The notes beneath the pieces were generated by a model, which worked only from the letters and a program-made list of their open reading frames with translations, was not told the DNA's origin and made no database searches. From the NCBI GenBank assembly GCA_905480425.1, contig CAJQQG010000005.1, forward strand, positions 28,541 to 92,540: DNA of 64,000 bases, written 5' to 3'. The stretch's first letter is position 1, and every line of letters starts with the position of its first letter. The translations under genes were made by a program, and so were the position numbers. This DNA is from an uncultured Flavobacteriaceae bacterium. GTDB taxonomy: Bacteria > Bacteroidota > Bacteroidia > Flavobacteriales > Flavobacteriaceae. Below are positions 1 through 8,714 of this stretch, in pieces.

Positions 1-705
1 TTTAAATTTTATAATTAGACTTTTAAGATTTCTAACTGCATTAGGATGATCCCCATGAATACACAAAGTATCTACTTTTAATGAAAGAGGATTTCCTTCT
101 AATGTTTTTACATATTGATGGTTTATTAAAGTGTAAAATTGTTGGTTTAAATCTTCAAGCGTTGAGAGTGTAGCGAAGGGATTTGTGCGTGAAACCAACT
201 TTCCATTATCATGATACCTTCGATCTATATAACCTTCACGCCATATGGTTAAGTTATTTTCTTTTCCTAATTTTTCTAAAATACTGTTCGGTAGTGTTAC
301 GATTATTGCATGAGGACATAATTCAAGAATTACTTTAATTAATAAGGATGCAATTTCAAGTTTATTTGCTGAATCATGATACAGGGCACCATGTGCCTTA
401 ACGTGATTTAAAGTATAAGAACTCTCATATAAAAATAAAATCAGTTGTTCCTTCAAGCTTTTATAAAGTTCATCAAGATTAATTTCCATTGAAATTCTTC
501 CAAAATTTTTAAGATCAGGGTAAGAAGGATGTGCTCCAATTTTCACACCATTTTTTTTAGCTATTGTAATTGTTTTAGATAGCTCCTCTTTCCCCCCTGC
601 GTGTCCTCCACAAGCAATATTACAACTATCTATTAAGGGTATTATTTCAGCTTCAATTCCAAAGCCTTCACCTACATCGGCATTAATATGAAAACTTTTA
701 TTCAT
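1..705 (-). CDS. pxpA: 5-oxoprolinase subunit A (LamB/YcsF family), 3' end cut by window edge
   Basis: This gene is absent from the ORF track because it runs off the left edge. Translating the minus strand from the ATG at 705 gives MNKSFHINADVGEGFG, then SCNIACGGHAGG, GAHPSYPD and VKAHGALYHD, which are the signature blocks of the LamB/YcsF family. No stop occurs down to base 1, and about 235 residues are visible out of a usual 245-255, so only the tail is missing. PxpA works with PxpB and PxpC as an ATP-dependent enzyme that hydrolyses 5-oxoproline to glutamate in the cytosol. The start lies 3 nt after the stop of the upstream NRAMP-like gene, so the two are probably one transcript. pxpB and pxpC would be expected to the left of the window, but this cannot be seen. 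Confidence 0.93.
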   Translation of the reverse strand, partial: MNKSFHINADVGEGFGIEAEIIPLIDSCNIACGGHAGGKEELSKTITIAKKNGVKIGAHPSYPDLKNFGRISMEINLDELYKSLKEQLILFLYESSYTLNHVKAHGALYHDSANKLEIASLLIKVILELCPHAIIVTLPNSILEKLGKENNLTIWREGYIDRRYHDNGKLVSRTNPFATLSTLEDLNQQFYTLINHQYVKTLEGNPLSLKVDTLCIHGDHPNAVRNLKSLIIKFK

Positions 706-708
706 CCA

Positions 709-1953
709 TTATAATTTTAAATAAACAGACCATAAAGAACGTACACTCAATAAAAATGCAATAATTACAACCATAAAACCTAAAATATTTTGAAAAGTAT
801 TATTTTTATGTGCTCCAAGAACGCTGGACTTGTTCATTATCCAAAGAATTATTCCCGCAATGAGTGGTAGCAATATTCCATTTGTAATTTGAGCAAACTG
901 AATAATTGCTATCAATTTTAAACCTGTGGCTGAAAACAATACTCCTGTAAGTAAAACAATCCCCCATACTATTTTAAAACGAGTAGCTTTCATGTTGGTA
1001 TCCCAGCTAAAACAACCACAAACAACATATGCTGCAGCAAGAGGAGCAGTAATTGTACTTGTTATACCAGCTGCAAATAAACCAAATGAGAGGAAGTATT
1101 TTGAAAACGAACCGAAAATAGGCTCAAGTCCTTTTGCTAAATCAACTGCATTTTCAATTTGGATTAATGAGGTTGCTGAAGCACTAATAATAACGCTCAG
1201 AGAAATTATACCCCCTAACACTAGGGCAATAACCATGTCATTCATAGCAAGCGGGAGCTGAGCAACATGGGTCCATTTTTTCCTTACCAATTCAGTGTGA
1301 AGAAATAAATTGTAAGGAACAATAGTAGTTCCTACTAATCCTATAATGCTTAGCAAACTACCCTTTGGGATTGAAAAGTTAAAAAGACCTCTTATTACAT
1401 CCAGAAGTGAAGGACCTGTACTAAAAGCTGTTAAAAGAAATGAAATACTCATTAAGACAACCATAATAATTAAACTACGTTCAATTAGTTTATACTTTCC
1501 TATCCATAATAATCCTCCAGCAAGGAATCCTATTAGTAATGAAAACAAATTAATTGTTACCTTATTAAAGCGAACAAGTTGTTTTCCAAAAATAGTTTCT
1601 AATCCAAGAACAGCTCCACTTATGTTTCCTGCTTCATAGGCAGTATTTCCAATCATAATAGCTGTAAAAACAAGTAGCAATACTCCAATTCTAAGCCATG
1701 GTGTTTTTATTTCATCTTTAAGTATCTGAGTAATACTTTTCTTACCTATAACGCCCAGCTTTACTGCCATACCCTGAAGGATGATTGCTGCAATAATAGA
1801 CACTAGTATAGTCCAAAGTAGATTAAGCCCATATTTAGCTCCTACTATAGTGCAAAGTGTAATGGTACCAGGACCGATAAATGCAGCAGCAATAAGAGGA
1901 CCTGGACCTATTTTTCCTAAAAATTTATTAACCATTTTTAAAGAATAATTCAA
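709..1953 (-). CDS. NRAMP-family transporter lacking the metal-binding motifs
   Basis: This is a 414-residue polytopic membrane protein with the NRAMP fold. The TM1 region reads AAAFIGPGTITLCTIVGAKYG at about residues 22-42, and the TM6 region reads GTTIVPYNLFLHTELV at about 208-223. Classical NRAMP metal transporters carry DPGN in TM1 and MPHN in TM6. Here these are GPGT (27-30) and VPYN (212-215), so the Asp, the Asn and the Met that coordinate transition metals are gone. The gene is immediately upstream of pxpA, like the ycsG-ycsF pair of Bacillus subtilis. I infer that the substrate is not a divalent metal and could be 5-oxoproline or a related compound. The family call is secure; the substrate is not. 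Confidence 0.88.
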   Translation of the reverse strand: MNYSLKMVNKFLGKIGPGPLIAAAFIGPGTITLCTIVGAKYGLNLLWTILVSIIAAIILQGMAVKLGVIGKKSITQILKDEIKTPWLRIGVLLLVFTAIMIGNTAYEAGNISGAVLGLETIFGKQLVRFNKVTINLFSLLIGFLAGGLLWIGKYKLIERSLIIMVVLMSISFLLTAFSTGPSLLDVIRGLFNFSIPKGSLLSIIGLVGTTIVPYNLFLHTELVRKKWTHVAQLPLAMNDMVIALVLGGIISLSVIISASATSLIQIENAVDLAKGLEPIFGSFSKYFLSFGLFAAGITSTITAPLAAAYVVCGCFSWDTNMKATRFKIVWGIVLLTGVLFSATGLKLIAIIQFAQITNGILLPLIAGIILWIMNKSSVLGAHKNNTFQNILGFMVVIIAFLLSVRSLWSVYLKL

Positions 1954-2007
1954 TTAAAGATAGCTTTCTGAATTGAGTTTTCCAATTGAATAAAAAGCAT
2001 CACTTAG

Positions 2008-2775
2008 CTACTTAAAACCTTCAAAAACACCAAGACCAAAAAGGGCAAAATCATATTTAATTGGATCTTGAGAATCAAATTTTCGAAGAGCGACATCCAA
2101 CTCAAATAGTGCCTTAAAATCATTTTGTTTCCGCTTTAGTATACCAAGAGTTCTTGCTACATTCCCAGTGTGAACGTCTAAAGGACAGGAAAGTTGTGAA
2201 GTTTTTAGTTGTTTCCATATTCCAAAATCAACCCCTTTTTTAGCTGGTCGAACCATCCAACGTAAAAACATATTTAAACGTTTGGCTGCTGATCCATTCA
2301 ATGGATCTGATACATGTTTTTGCGTCCGCTTTTGATGAGGTAAGGAAAAAAAAATTTTTTTAAATTCATGAATGTTTTCATACACATTATTAGCCTCAGA
2401 GTTTTTGCTAAATGCAGCCTCAAGACCACCGTGTATATTATATATAGCTTGAAGTGCTTTTATGAAGTAACATAGATCAATACTGTTAAAGGTTCTGTGC
2501 ACAAATCTGTCTAACAGCTTTAAATCATTTTTTTGATGATTTAATATAAAGGAATGAGGATCATTATCCATAAGTTCTATCATTCTATTTCCACTTTTAA
2601 TAATGCTAATTCGATTTCCCCAAGCTATGGTAGCAACCAAAAAAGCAGAAATTTCAATGTCTTCCTTTTTTTGAAATTGATGTGGAATTTGAATAGGGTC
2701 CTCTTGTAAGAACTTAGTATTTTCAAACTCCATTGCTTTGGCGTCTAAGAAGGCCTTTAATTCATTTTTATTCAC
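2008..2775 (-). CDS. TIGR02757 (DUF2400) family protein
   Basis: This 255-residue protein is recognised as TIGR02757 from the N-terminal DPIQIPHQF segment, the AFLVATIAWGNR block and the C-terminal RWMVRPAKKGVDFGIW ... CPLDVHTGNVARTLGIL segments. The family is common in Bacteroidota and has no established biochemical function. The ...LDVHTGNVAR part recalls the helix-hairpin-helix DNA glycosylase layout, but I cannot show catalytic residues. It overlaps the LolD-like ATPase gene upstream by 4 nt (ATGA), so translation is likely coupled. It is followed by a 54-nt gap before the NRAMP-like gene. Confidence 0.82.
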   Translation of the reverse strand: MNKNELKAFLDAKAMEFENTKFLQEDPIQIPHQFQKKEDIEISAFLVATIAWGNRISIIKSGNRMIELMDNDPHSFILNHQKNDLKLLDRFVHRTFNSIDLCYFIKALQAIYNIHGGLEAAFSKNSEANNVYENIHEFKKIFFSLPHQKRTQKHVSDPLNGSAAKRLNMFLRWMVRPAKKGVDFGIWKQLKTSQLSCPLDVHTGNVARTLGILKRKQNDFKALFELDVALRKFDSQDPIKYDFALFGLGVFEGFK

Positions 2776-3443
2776 GAGATAATTTGACCGTCTTTTAGGT
2801 TAATGGTCCTGTCAGATCTTTTTGCAAGATCTTTGTTATGAGTTACAATAACAAAACTACAGCCTAATTCATCTCTTAACTCAAAAAATAAATCATGTAA
2901 ACTATTTGCATTTTCAGAATCTAAATTTCCTGTAGGTTCATCTGCAAATATGACTTTAGGATCATTGATAAGTGCTCTAGCCACTGCAACACGTTGTTGT
3001 TCTCCACCAGAGAGGCTTGTTGGCTTATGGGATGCACGTTTTTCAAGACCCAAACGTTTTAACAAGCCTAACGCCTTTTTGGTTTTTTCTTTCGAAAAAT
3101 CACCCCCTAACCAACCGGGAAGACAAATGTTTTCAAGGGCTGTGAATTCAGGAAGTAATTCATGGAATTGAAAAATGAAACCCATATGCTGATTTCTAAA
3201 TTTTGCTAAGGCTTTATCAGTTAATAGGGTGGTTTCAGTATTTTCTATACTAACAATAGTATTTGTATTTTTATTTGGACGATCTAAAGTTCCAAGGATA
3301 TGAAGAAGAGTTGTTTTTCCAGCTCCAGAGGGTCCCACTATAGTAACGATCTCACCGATCTCTAAGGTTATATTTACATCAGTTAGGACCTTTAAATTTC
3401 CATAATTTTTTGATACATGTTTTGCTTTGAGCAGTTGTTCCAT
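2772..3443 (-). CDS. lolD: LolD-type ABC transporter ATP-binding protein
   Basis: This 223-residue ABC ATPase carries Walker A GPSGAGKTT, the signature LSGGEQQRVAVARAL, Walker B VIFADEPTGNLD and the H-loop VTHN. Length and the DEPTGNLD block fit the LolD/MacB-like group that powers lipoprotein release or other mechanotransmission ABC systems at the inner membrane. No permease gene is adjacent, which is usual for lolD in Flavobacteria, where lolCE lie elsewhere. It is the first gene of a minus-strand unit and overlaps the TIGR02757 gene by 4 nt. The general ATPase call is certain, while the assignment to LolD over another MacB-like partner is inferred. Confidence 0.8.
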   Translation of the reverse strand: MEQLLKAKHVSKNYGNLKVLTDVNITLEIGEIVTIVGPSGAGKTTLLHILGTLDRPNKNTNTIVSIENTETTLLTDKALAKFRNQHMGFIFQFHELLPEFTALENICLPGWLGGDFSKEKTKKALGLLKRLGLEKRASHKPTSLSGGEQQRVAVARALINDPKVIFADEPTGNLDSENANSLHDLFFELRDELGCSFVIVTHNKDLAKRSDRTINLKDGQIIS

Positions 3444-3562
3444 AGTTACATCTAAAGTACTTCTTTTTTGTATTTATTACTTCACTTAGACTAATTTCTA
3501 AAATATGGTTTCATTTATTTAAATTTTATAAGAAAATAAGATATATTATACATTTATAAAGA

Positions 3563-3592
3563 TTGATTTTTTTATATCTATCATTATATTTG
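3563..3592 (+). promoter_or_regulatory. msrA-folE promoter (TTG-N19-TATATTTG)
   Basis: TTG at 3563-3565 and TATATTTG at 3585-3592 are separated by 19 nt, matching the Bacteroidota sigma consensus. The -7 box is overlapped by a perfect inverted repeat with 9-nt arms around one central base, ATATTTGTT T AACAAATAT (3586-3604), which may be an operator. Confidence 0.7.
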
Positions 3593-3613
3593 TTTAACAA
3601 ATATTAAAAAAAA

Positions 3614-4147
3614 TTGATCAAAACTATATATTTAGCAGGAGGATGTTTTTGGTGTACTGAAGCAGTTTTTCAGCGTTTAAATGGTGTTAGGTCTGTAATT
3701 CCAGGTTACATAGATGGTTTCATTAAGAATCCAGCCTACAGAGAAGTTTGCTCTGAAAGAACGGGACATACAGAAGCTATTTCAGTTGATTTTGAAGTTG
3801 ATGAAATTAGCTTAGTTGAATTGCTTTTAATTTTCTTCAACACACATGATCCGACAACGCTAAATAGTCAGCAAAATGACAAGGGTACTCAATATCGTTC
3901 TGGTATATATTATCTCGATCCTGAAGATAAAATTGTTATTGAGACTGTAATGAAGCAATTAGAAGAGGCTCAAGTTTATGAAGACCCAATTGTTACTGAA
4001 GTTAAAACAGCAACGCCATTTTATAAAGCTGAAGAAGAGCATTTTAATTACTACAATTTAAATAAAAACCAGCCTTACTGTACCTATATTATTGATCCTA
4101 AAATTGAAAAATTAAAAAAATACTTTAAAAATTTTATTACTATTTAA
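3614..4147 (+). CDS. msrA: Peptide-methionine (S)-S-oxide reductase MsrA
   Basis: This 177-residue enzyme reduces methionine-S-sulfoxide in proteins and free methionine in the cytosol. The catalytic motif GGCFWCTEAVF lies at the N terminus, followed by RTGHTEAISVDF and the NDKGTQYRSGIYY block typical of MsrA. The start is TTG at 3614: an in-frame TAA sits at 3605-3607 and no ATG lies between it and the active-site motif, so TTG is the only usable start. The leader predicted from the -7 box at 3585-3592 is about 17 nt. The gene is followed with no gap by folE, implying a two-gene transcript. Confidence 0.93.
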   Translation: MIKTIYLAGGCFWCTEAVFQRLNGVRSVIPGYIDGFIKNPAYREVCSERTGHTEAISVDFEVDEISLVELLLIFFNTHDPTTLNSQQNDKGTQYRSGIYYLDPEDKIVIETVMKQLEEAQVYEDPIVTEVKTATPFYKAEEEHFNYYNLNKNQPYCTYIIDPKIEKLKKYFKNFITI

Positions 4148-4729
4148 ATGAACGACAACTTCGACATTGAAACCCTAAAAAAAACTGATAAAATAAAATC
4201 AAATTACGAAAATATCCTTAATTTATTAGGAGAAAATAAAGATCGAGATGGTTTATTAAAAACACCTGAGCGTGCTGCTAAGGCAATTAGTTTTTTAACA
4301 GAAGGATATGATAAAAACCCCCACAAAATTCTTCAAAGTGCAATGTTTGAGGAGAGTTATAGTGAAATGGTAATTGTTAAAGACATTGAATTATATTCTT
4401 TGTGTGAACACCACTTGTTACCATTTTTTGGGAAAGCTCACATAGCTTACATTCCAAATGGCCATATTGTAGGTTTAAGTAAATTACCTAGAGTAGTTGA
4501 TGTTTTTTCACGAAGGTTACAAGTTCAAGAACGTTTAACAGAGCAGATTTTAGATTGTATAAATGAAACGCTCTCTCCAAAAGGTGTTGCGGTTGTTATT
4601 GAAGCGTCCCACATGTGCATGATGATGCGTGGAGTTCAAAAACAAAACTCCTCTACAACAACCTCTGGGTTTAGAGGAACTTTTAAGGAAACTGATACTA
4701 GGAATGAATTCCTGAAACTTATTCATTAA
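4148..4729 (+). CDS. folE: GTP cyclohydrolase I
   Basis: This 193-residue enzyme converts GTP to 7,8-dihydroneopterin triphosphate, the first step towards tetrahydrofolate and related pterins. Zinc-binding blocks are present as [19 protein letters not shown] and [11 protein letters not shown]. The [26 protein letters not shown] block is diagnostic of type IA FolE. The ATG directly abuts the msrA stop codon, so it is probably translated from the msrA transcript. The product feeds the folate pool used by GlyA elsewhere in the window. Confidence 0.96.
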   Translation: MNDNFDIETLKKTDKIKSNYENILNLLGENKDRDGLLKTPERAAKAISFLTEGYDKNPHKILQSAMFEESYSEMVIVKDIELYSLCEHHLLPFFGKAHIAYIPNGHIVGLSKLPRVVDVFSRRLQVQERLTEQILDCINETLSPKGVAVVIEASHMCMMMRGVQKQNSSTTTSGFRGTFKETDTRNEFLKLIH

Positions 4730-4742
4730 AAAAATTCTTAAG

Positions 4743-5075
4743 TTATTTTTTAAAAAAACGCTTAAAACCAATTCTACAAAGTATTTTCTTTTCAAAATTC
4801 CAAAAAAACTTAAATTGTAAAAAAAGTGTTCCAATGACCAGTAGTAATAATTGATATAAAGGAAAAACAATTACAACACGAAGTGTCCAATAGAGTATAT
4901 CTCCAAGAAATAAATCCTTAAAAAAATCATTGTTAATATTTAAGAATTCAAGAACAGGTTTTGCCAATCGAACACTAAGAGAGCCTGTAATTCCAAAAAC
5001 TATAAAAATTAAAATGAATTGACTATTGGATTCAACCCCCCATTTATTTTTTAATCGAGTAAAATACAAATTCAA
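4743..5075 (-). CDS. DUF6787 family small membrane protein
   Basis: This 110-residue protein has two strongly hydrophobic segments (FILIFIVFGITGSLSV and LRVVIVFPLYQLLLLVIGTLF) followed by FKFFWNFEKKILCRIG, the pattern of a Bacteroidota-restricted family listed as DUF6787. Its function is unknown. The start codon is TTG at 5075, which directly abuts the serA stop; no ATG is available in the N-terminal region. It is the last gene of the serC-serA unit, so it is probably co-transcribed, although a link to serine synthesis is not shown. It converges on folE with a 13-nt gap. Confidence 0.72.
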   Translation of the reverse strand: MNLYFTRLKNKWGVESNSQFILIFIVFGITGSLSVRLAKPVLEFLNINNDFFKDLFLGDILYWTLRVVIVFPLYQLLLLVIGTLFLQFKFFWNFEKKILCRIGFKRFFKK

Positions 5076-6026
5076 TTATTTAAGTAACGAACTAATTTGA
5101 GCAGCTAATTCTTCTCCAATACGATCTTGTGCCTCTAAAGTAGCTGCACCGATATGCGGAGTCAATGAAATTTTATCGTGCATTAAAAGTTTGATTTCAG
5201 GCTTAGGTTCATTTTCAAATGTATCTAATGCAGCAAAGGATAAATGTCCACTCTCCAGCGCTTCAATTAATGCTACTTCATCAACAACGCCTCCACGAGA
5301 GGCATTAACTATGGAAGAACCTTTCTTCATTTTAGAAAAAGCACTGGCATCAATCACGTATTCTTTTTGTGCCGGTACATGCAAACTAATAAAATCAGAT
5401 TTTTCTAAAACTTTATTAAATGATTCTGTTTTAATACTTACAGAAATAGACTGTCCATTAAAAAGTGTAACTGTTACAGTAGCTTCTTCAGTGAATTTAT
5501 CAGTAGCAATAACATTCATGCCAATTCCTAAGCCAATTTTAGCAACTTCTTGACCAATACGACCAAAACCAATTATGCCTAAAGTTTTGCCTCGAAGTTC
5601 AGCTCCTTTTGCATAAGCTTTTTTAAGGCCTTTAAAGTTAGTTTCACCTTCCAATGGCATACTTCTGTTGGAATCATATAAAAAACGAACCCCTCCATAT
5701 AAATGTGCAAAAACTAATTCTGCAACAGAGGCTGAAGAAGCGGCTGGAGTATTTATAACATATAATCCTTTTGATTTCGCATAATCAACATCAATATTAT
5801 CCATTCCAACGCCACCACGACCAATGAGTTTAAGTCCAGGACAAGCATTGATTAATTCTTTTCTTGCAGTTGTAGCACTTCGAACAAGTAGTACCGAAAC
5901 TTTATTTTCATTAATGTAATCAGCCAATTGTTCTTGGGCTACATTTGTTGTAATTACGTCAAAACCGTTTTTGGTTAACGCATCAATTCCGCTTTGCGAA
6001 ATACCATCATTGGCTAAAATTTTCAT
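5076..6026 (-). CDS. serA: D-3-phosphoglycerate dehydrogenase, short form
   Basis: This enzyme oxidises 3-phosphoglycerate with NAD+, the first step of serine synthesis. Family marks are the Rossmann motif GKTLGIIGFGRIGQEVAKIG, the catalytic region NASRGGVVDE and the histidine in LTPHIGAATLEAQ. The ORF track starts 12 codons upstream, inside serC; the ATG at 6026 gives MKILANDGISQSGI, matches the family and begins one base after the serC stop. The resulting protein is about 316 residues. It ends after the catalytic domains, so it has no C-terminal ACT domain and probably lacks classical serine feedback inhibition. Confidence 0.93.
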   Translation of the reverse strand: MKILANDGISQSGIDALTKNGFDVITTNVAQEQLADYINENKVSVLLVRSATTARKELINACPGLKLIGRGGVGMDNIDVDYAKSKGLYVINTPAASSASVAELVFAHLYGGVRFLYDSNRSMPLEGETNFKGLKKAYAKGAELRGKTLGIIGFGRIGQEVAKIGLGIGMNVIATDKFTEEATVTVTLFNGQSISVSIKTESFNKVLEKSDFISLHVPAQKEYVIDASAFSKMKKGSSIVNASRGGVVDEVALIEALESGHLSFAALDTFENEPKPEIKLLMHDKISLTPHIGAATLEAQDRIGEELAAQISSLLK

Positions 6027-6027
6027 A

Positions 6028-7092
6028 TTATTTATTTTTTTCAAGGCTTTGCATACATTCAACTAAAACATCTATACTTTCAATGGGAAGGGCATTGTAC
6101 ATTGAGGCACGGTATCCACCCACAGAACGGTGTCCTTTAAGTCCGCTTATACCAGCTGCATTGCATAAACCATCAAATGATTCGGAGTCATTTTGATCAA
6201 CAAGGTTAAAGGTTGCGTTCATATCACTACGATCTTCCTTAGCGGCAAAACCTACAAATTTAGAATTTCGATCAATTTCTCCATACAATAACTTAGCTTT
6301 TTGCATGTTTTGCTCCCCTAATTTTTCAATTCCCCCTTTAGAATTCACCCATCTCATATTTAGCATGGAAGTATATACAGCAAATACAGGGGGTGTATTA
6401 AACATACTATCTTTTTCTGCCTGTATTTTATAACTTAACATTGAAGGAACAGTGTTGGATATCTTATTTAAAATTTCTTCTTTAATAATGACTAAAGTAG
6501 TTCCGGCTGGACCCATGTTTTTTTGAGCACCTGCATAAAAACAATCGAATTTAGAATAATCAAATTTTCTAGAAAATATATCAGAACTCATATCGGCGAC
6601 TAATGGAACCTTTGTCTCAGGTATCTCTTTAATCTGAGTTCCAAAAATAGTATTGTTAGAAGTAAGGTGAAGGTAATCCAGGTCATTTGGAATTTCATAG
6701 TCTTTTGGAATGAAATTATAATTTGCTTCTTTTGAACTTGCTAATTCCTGAACTTCTCCAATGAGTTTCGCTTCTTTTATGGCTTTTTCAGACCATGTCC
6801 CTGTATTCACATACCCTGCTTTTTTATTTAAAAAATTGTAAGCAGTCATCAAAAATTGCAAACTAGCACCTCCTTGAACAAAAATTGATTTGTATCCTTT
6901 GTTTTCAAGTCCTGTAAGTTTGAGTGCCAATGCACAAGCTTCATCCATAATGGATATAAATGCGCTACTACGATGTGAAATTTCAATAAGGGATAATCCA
7001 GAATTGTCAAGTTCTTTCACAGCTTCAGCAGCCTGATGCATCACTTCTTTCGGAAGTATAGAAGGGCCAGCACTAAAATTATGAATTTTCAT
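6028..7092 (-). CDS. serC: 3-phosphoserine aminotransferase
   Basis: This 354-residue PLP enzyme transaminates 3-phosphohydroxypyruvate to phosphoserine, the step after SerA. It begins MKIHNFSAGPSILPKEV, the usual SerC N terminus. The PLP-lysine block is CFYAGAQKNMGPAGTTLVII, and GHRSVGGYRASMYNALP lies near the C terminus. It precedes serA by one base, so the two are translated from one message. The 182-nt upstream gap contains a weak box, AATATTTG, on the minus strand with a TTG 17 nt before it; I do not call it a promoter. serB is not in the window. Confidence 0.96.
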   Translation of the reverse strand: MKIHNFSAGPSILPKEVMHQAAEAVKELDNSGLSLIEISHRSSAFISIMDEACALALKLTGLENKGYKSIFVQGGASLQFLMTAYNFLNKKAGYVNTGTWSEKAIKEAKLIGEVQELASSKEANYNFIPKDYEIPNDLDYLHLTSNNTIFGTQIKEIPETKVPLVADMSSDIFSRKFDYSKFDCFYAGAQKNMGPAGTTLVIIKEEILNKISNTVPSMLSYKIQAEKDSMFNTPPVFAVYTSMLNMRWVNSKGGIEKLGEQNMQKAKLLYGEIDRNSKFVGFAAKEDRSDMNATFNLVDQNDSESFDGLCNAAGISGLKGHRSVGGYRASMYNALPIESIDVLVECMQSLEKNK

Positions 7093-7274
7093 AAGCTTGA
7101 AAAGTGTTAAGTTATTTTAAAGAGATTTTCGTATTTTTAATGGATGAATAACCTTAATTTTTAATATTTACAAATATTGTAATTCCATCATAAAACAATG
7201 GATAAAAAATTTCTTTTTTTTCTGAGTTGTTAACATAAAATAATGAAAAATAAAAGTGAAATCTGGTATATAAT

Positions 7275-8300
7275 TTATATGTCTAATAAAAAATTAATGG
7301 TATCAACACCATCTGCATAGTTCCACAATGCTGGATTTTGAGTTTCTCCAAACGGAATACTATTTTCAATATCTAGGTGAGAAACAATACATTGAATAAA
7401 ATCTTTTTGTTGACCCAATAGTGTGGATAATTTTTCAATATTTTTATAATATTCATAATGGACACAGGCGATTGGAGCACTAAAACTTTTTTCTTCTCTT
7501 AACATAAAAAAACCATTTTCTAAAAAATCAAAAGTACTCATTAGAAAAACAGCTTTATTGTAATCGTAATTATTAGCATACTTAGCATGTTTAATTACAG
7601 AAGAAAAGGGATAAACACCTTCAAATATTTTGTTTAAATCATATCCTTCTGGTAGGTATATTTTAGCAACATTTCTACATCCAAGTCCAAAGAATTGAAG
7701 CATGTCTTTGCCTAGCGCAATCATCTCATCATTAGTCTCATTACCTTCAATGACTGCAATGCCATTTCTATTTTTTCTTATGATGTGAGGATAACTTGAA
7801 AAATAATGATCAAAATAGCGAGCAGCATTATTTGAGCCAGTTGCAATAACCGCATCAAACCCGATTAATTTGCCAGTTTCATAAGTAATAAAATCTTCCC
7901 CAGTCTCTGACGTTAAAAAATCTGTCATGTAGGGTAATAAAAATAAATCTTTAGAAGCACATTTAACCAAAGCTTTATGCTCACAAACCCATACACTTAC
8001 AATGTCGTGAAAACCAACCATAGGAATGTTTCCAGCAAGAATTAAAGCAATTTTTTTAGATTTTTTTTGAGTTGAAAATAAATAGGGCTTTAGCCAAGTA
8101 ATTATATACTCTATCGAAAGGATAGTTCCCCAGCTTTTAAAAGTTTCCTCTATGGATCGTTTTGTAAACCATCCGTTGGATTCAGAAGCTCTTTTAACCT
8201 GTTCTTGAAGAACCGAATAGTTTTTATCATTAGGATTAAAATCTAATAAGTGACTTCCCAATTTAACTAAGGCTTCAATACGTTTTGAGTTTAAGTTCAT
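7275..8300 (-). CDS. Acyl-CoA reductase (LuxC-like)
   Basis: This 341-residue protein belongs to the acyl-CoA reductase family related to LuxC. Recognisable parts are KKIALILAGNIPMVGFHDIVSVWV, VIATGSNNAARYFDHYF and the FFGLGCRNVAKIYLP segment, whose cysteine is the likely thioester nucleophile. Members reduce acyl-CoA or acyl thioesters to aldehydes with NADPH in the cytosol; the exact substrate here is unknown. In Flavobacteria this gene is commonly found between a divergent ferredoxin gene and serC-serA, as here. It could share a transcript with serC, but the 182-nt gap argues against tight coupling. Confidence 0.8.
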   Translation of the reverse strand: MNLNSKRIEALVKLGSHLLDFNPNDKNYSVLQEQVKRASESNGWFTKRSIEETFKSWGTILSIEYIITWLKPYLFSTQKKSKKIALILAGNIPMVGFHDIVSVWVCEHKALVKCASKDLFLLPYMTDFLTSETGEDFITYETGKLIGFDAVIATGSNNAARYFDHYFSSYPHIIRKNRNGIAVIEGNETNDEMIALGKDMLQFFGLGCRNVAKIYLPEGYDLNKIFEGVYPFSSVIKHAKYANNYDYNKAVFLMSTFDFLENGFFMLREEKSFSAPIACVHYEYYKNIEKLSTLLGQQKDFIQCIVSHLDIENSIPFGETQNPALWNYADGVDTINFLLDI

Positions 8301-8304
8301 TTGC

Positions 8305-8335
8305 TTGTTTAGGAACTTTTAAGGTCTTATTTTTG
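8305..8335 (+). promoter_or_regulatory. Promoter of the ferredoxin gene (TTG-N20-TATTTTTG)
   Basis: TTG at 8305-8307 and TATTTTTG at 8328-8335 are spaced by 20 nt, an excellent match to the Bacteroidota promoter. The ATG of the ferredoxin gene follows 25 nt after the box. Confidence 0.75.
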
Positions 8336-8360
8336 CACAAATGTAAGGAAAGATATTCCT

Positions 8361-8714
8361 ATGGCTATTATCATTACTGACGAGTGTATTAATTGTGGCG
8401 CCTGTGAACCTGAATGCCCAAATACCGCAATTTATGAAGGTGCTGAGGATTGGAGGTATGAAGATGGTACTTCTTTAAAGGGTGATGTTGTTTTACTTAA
8501 TGGAAGTGCAGTAAATGCTGAAAAGTTTCAAGAACCTGTTTCTGATGAATATTATTTTATAGTTCCTGATAAATGTACAGAATGTAAAGGTTTTCATGAT
8601 GAGCCTCAATGTGCAGCTGTCTGTCCTGTAGATTGTTGTGTGCCTGACGACAATCATGTAGAAACCGAGAATACACTTCTAGGGAAACAGCAGTTTATGC
8701 ACCCAGAATCTTAA
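8361..8714 (+). CDS. 4Fe-4S dicluster ferredoxin (YfhL-like)
   Basis: This 117-residue soluble electron carrier has two [4Fe-4S] cysteine sets: [12 protein letters not shown] near residues 10-21, and [21 protein letters not shown] near 74-94. The long spacing in the second set is typical of YfhL/Azotobacter-type ferredoxins. Between them is an insert with [10 protein letters not shown] that is common in Bacteroidota members. The gene is divergent from the acyl-CoA reductase with only a 60-nt gap. The 3' end overlaps the convergent deacetylase gene by 20 nt. Its redox partner is not known. Confidence 0.9.
   Translation: MAIIITDECINCGACEPECPNTAIYEGAEDWRYEDGTSLKGDVVLLNGSAVNAEKFQEPVSDEYYFIVPDKCTECKGFHDEPQCAAVCPVDCCVPDDNHVETENTLLGKQQFMHPES

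Noticed and set aside
926-1261. Plus-strand ORFs opposite the NRAMP-like gene and similar antisense ORFs throughout the track
   Set aside because: They lie wholly within well-supported genes on the other strand and have no recognisable domains or promoter signals.
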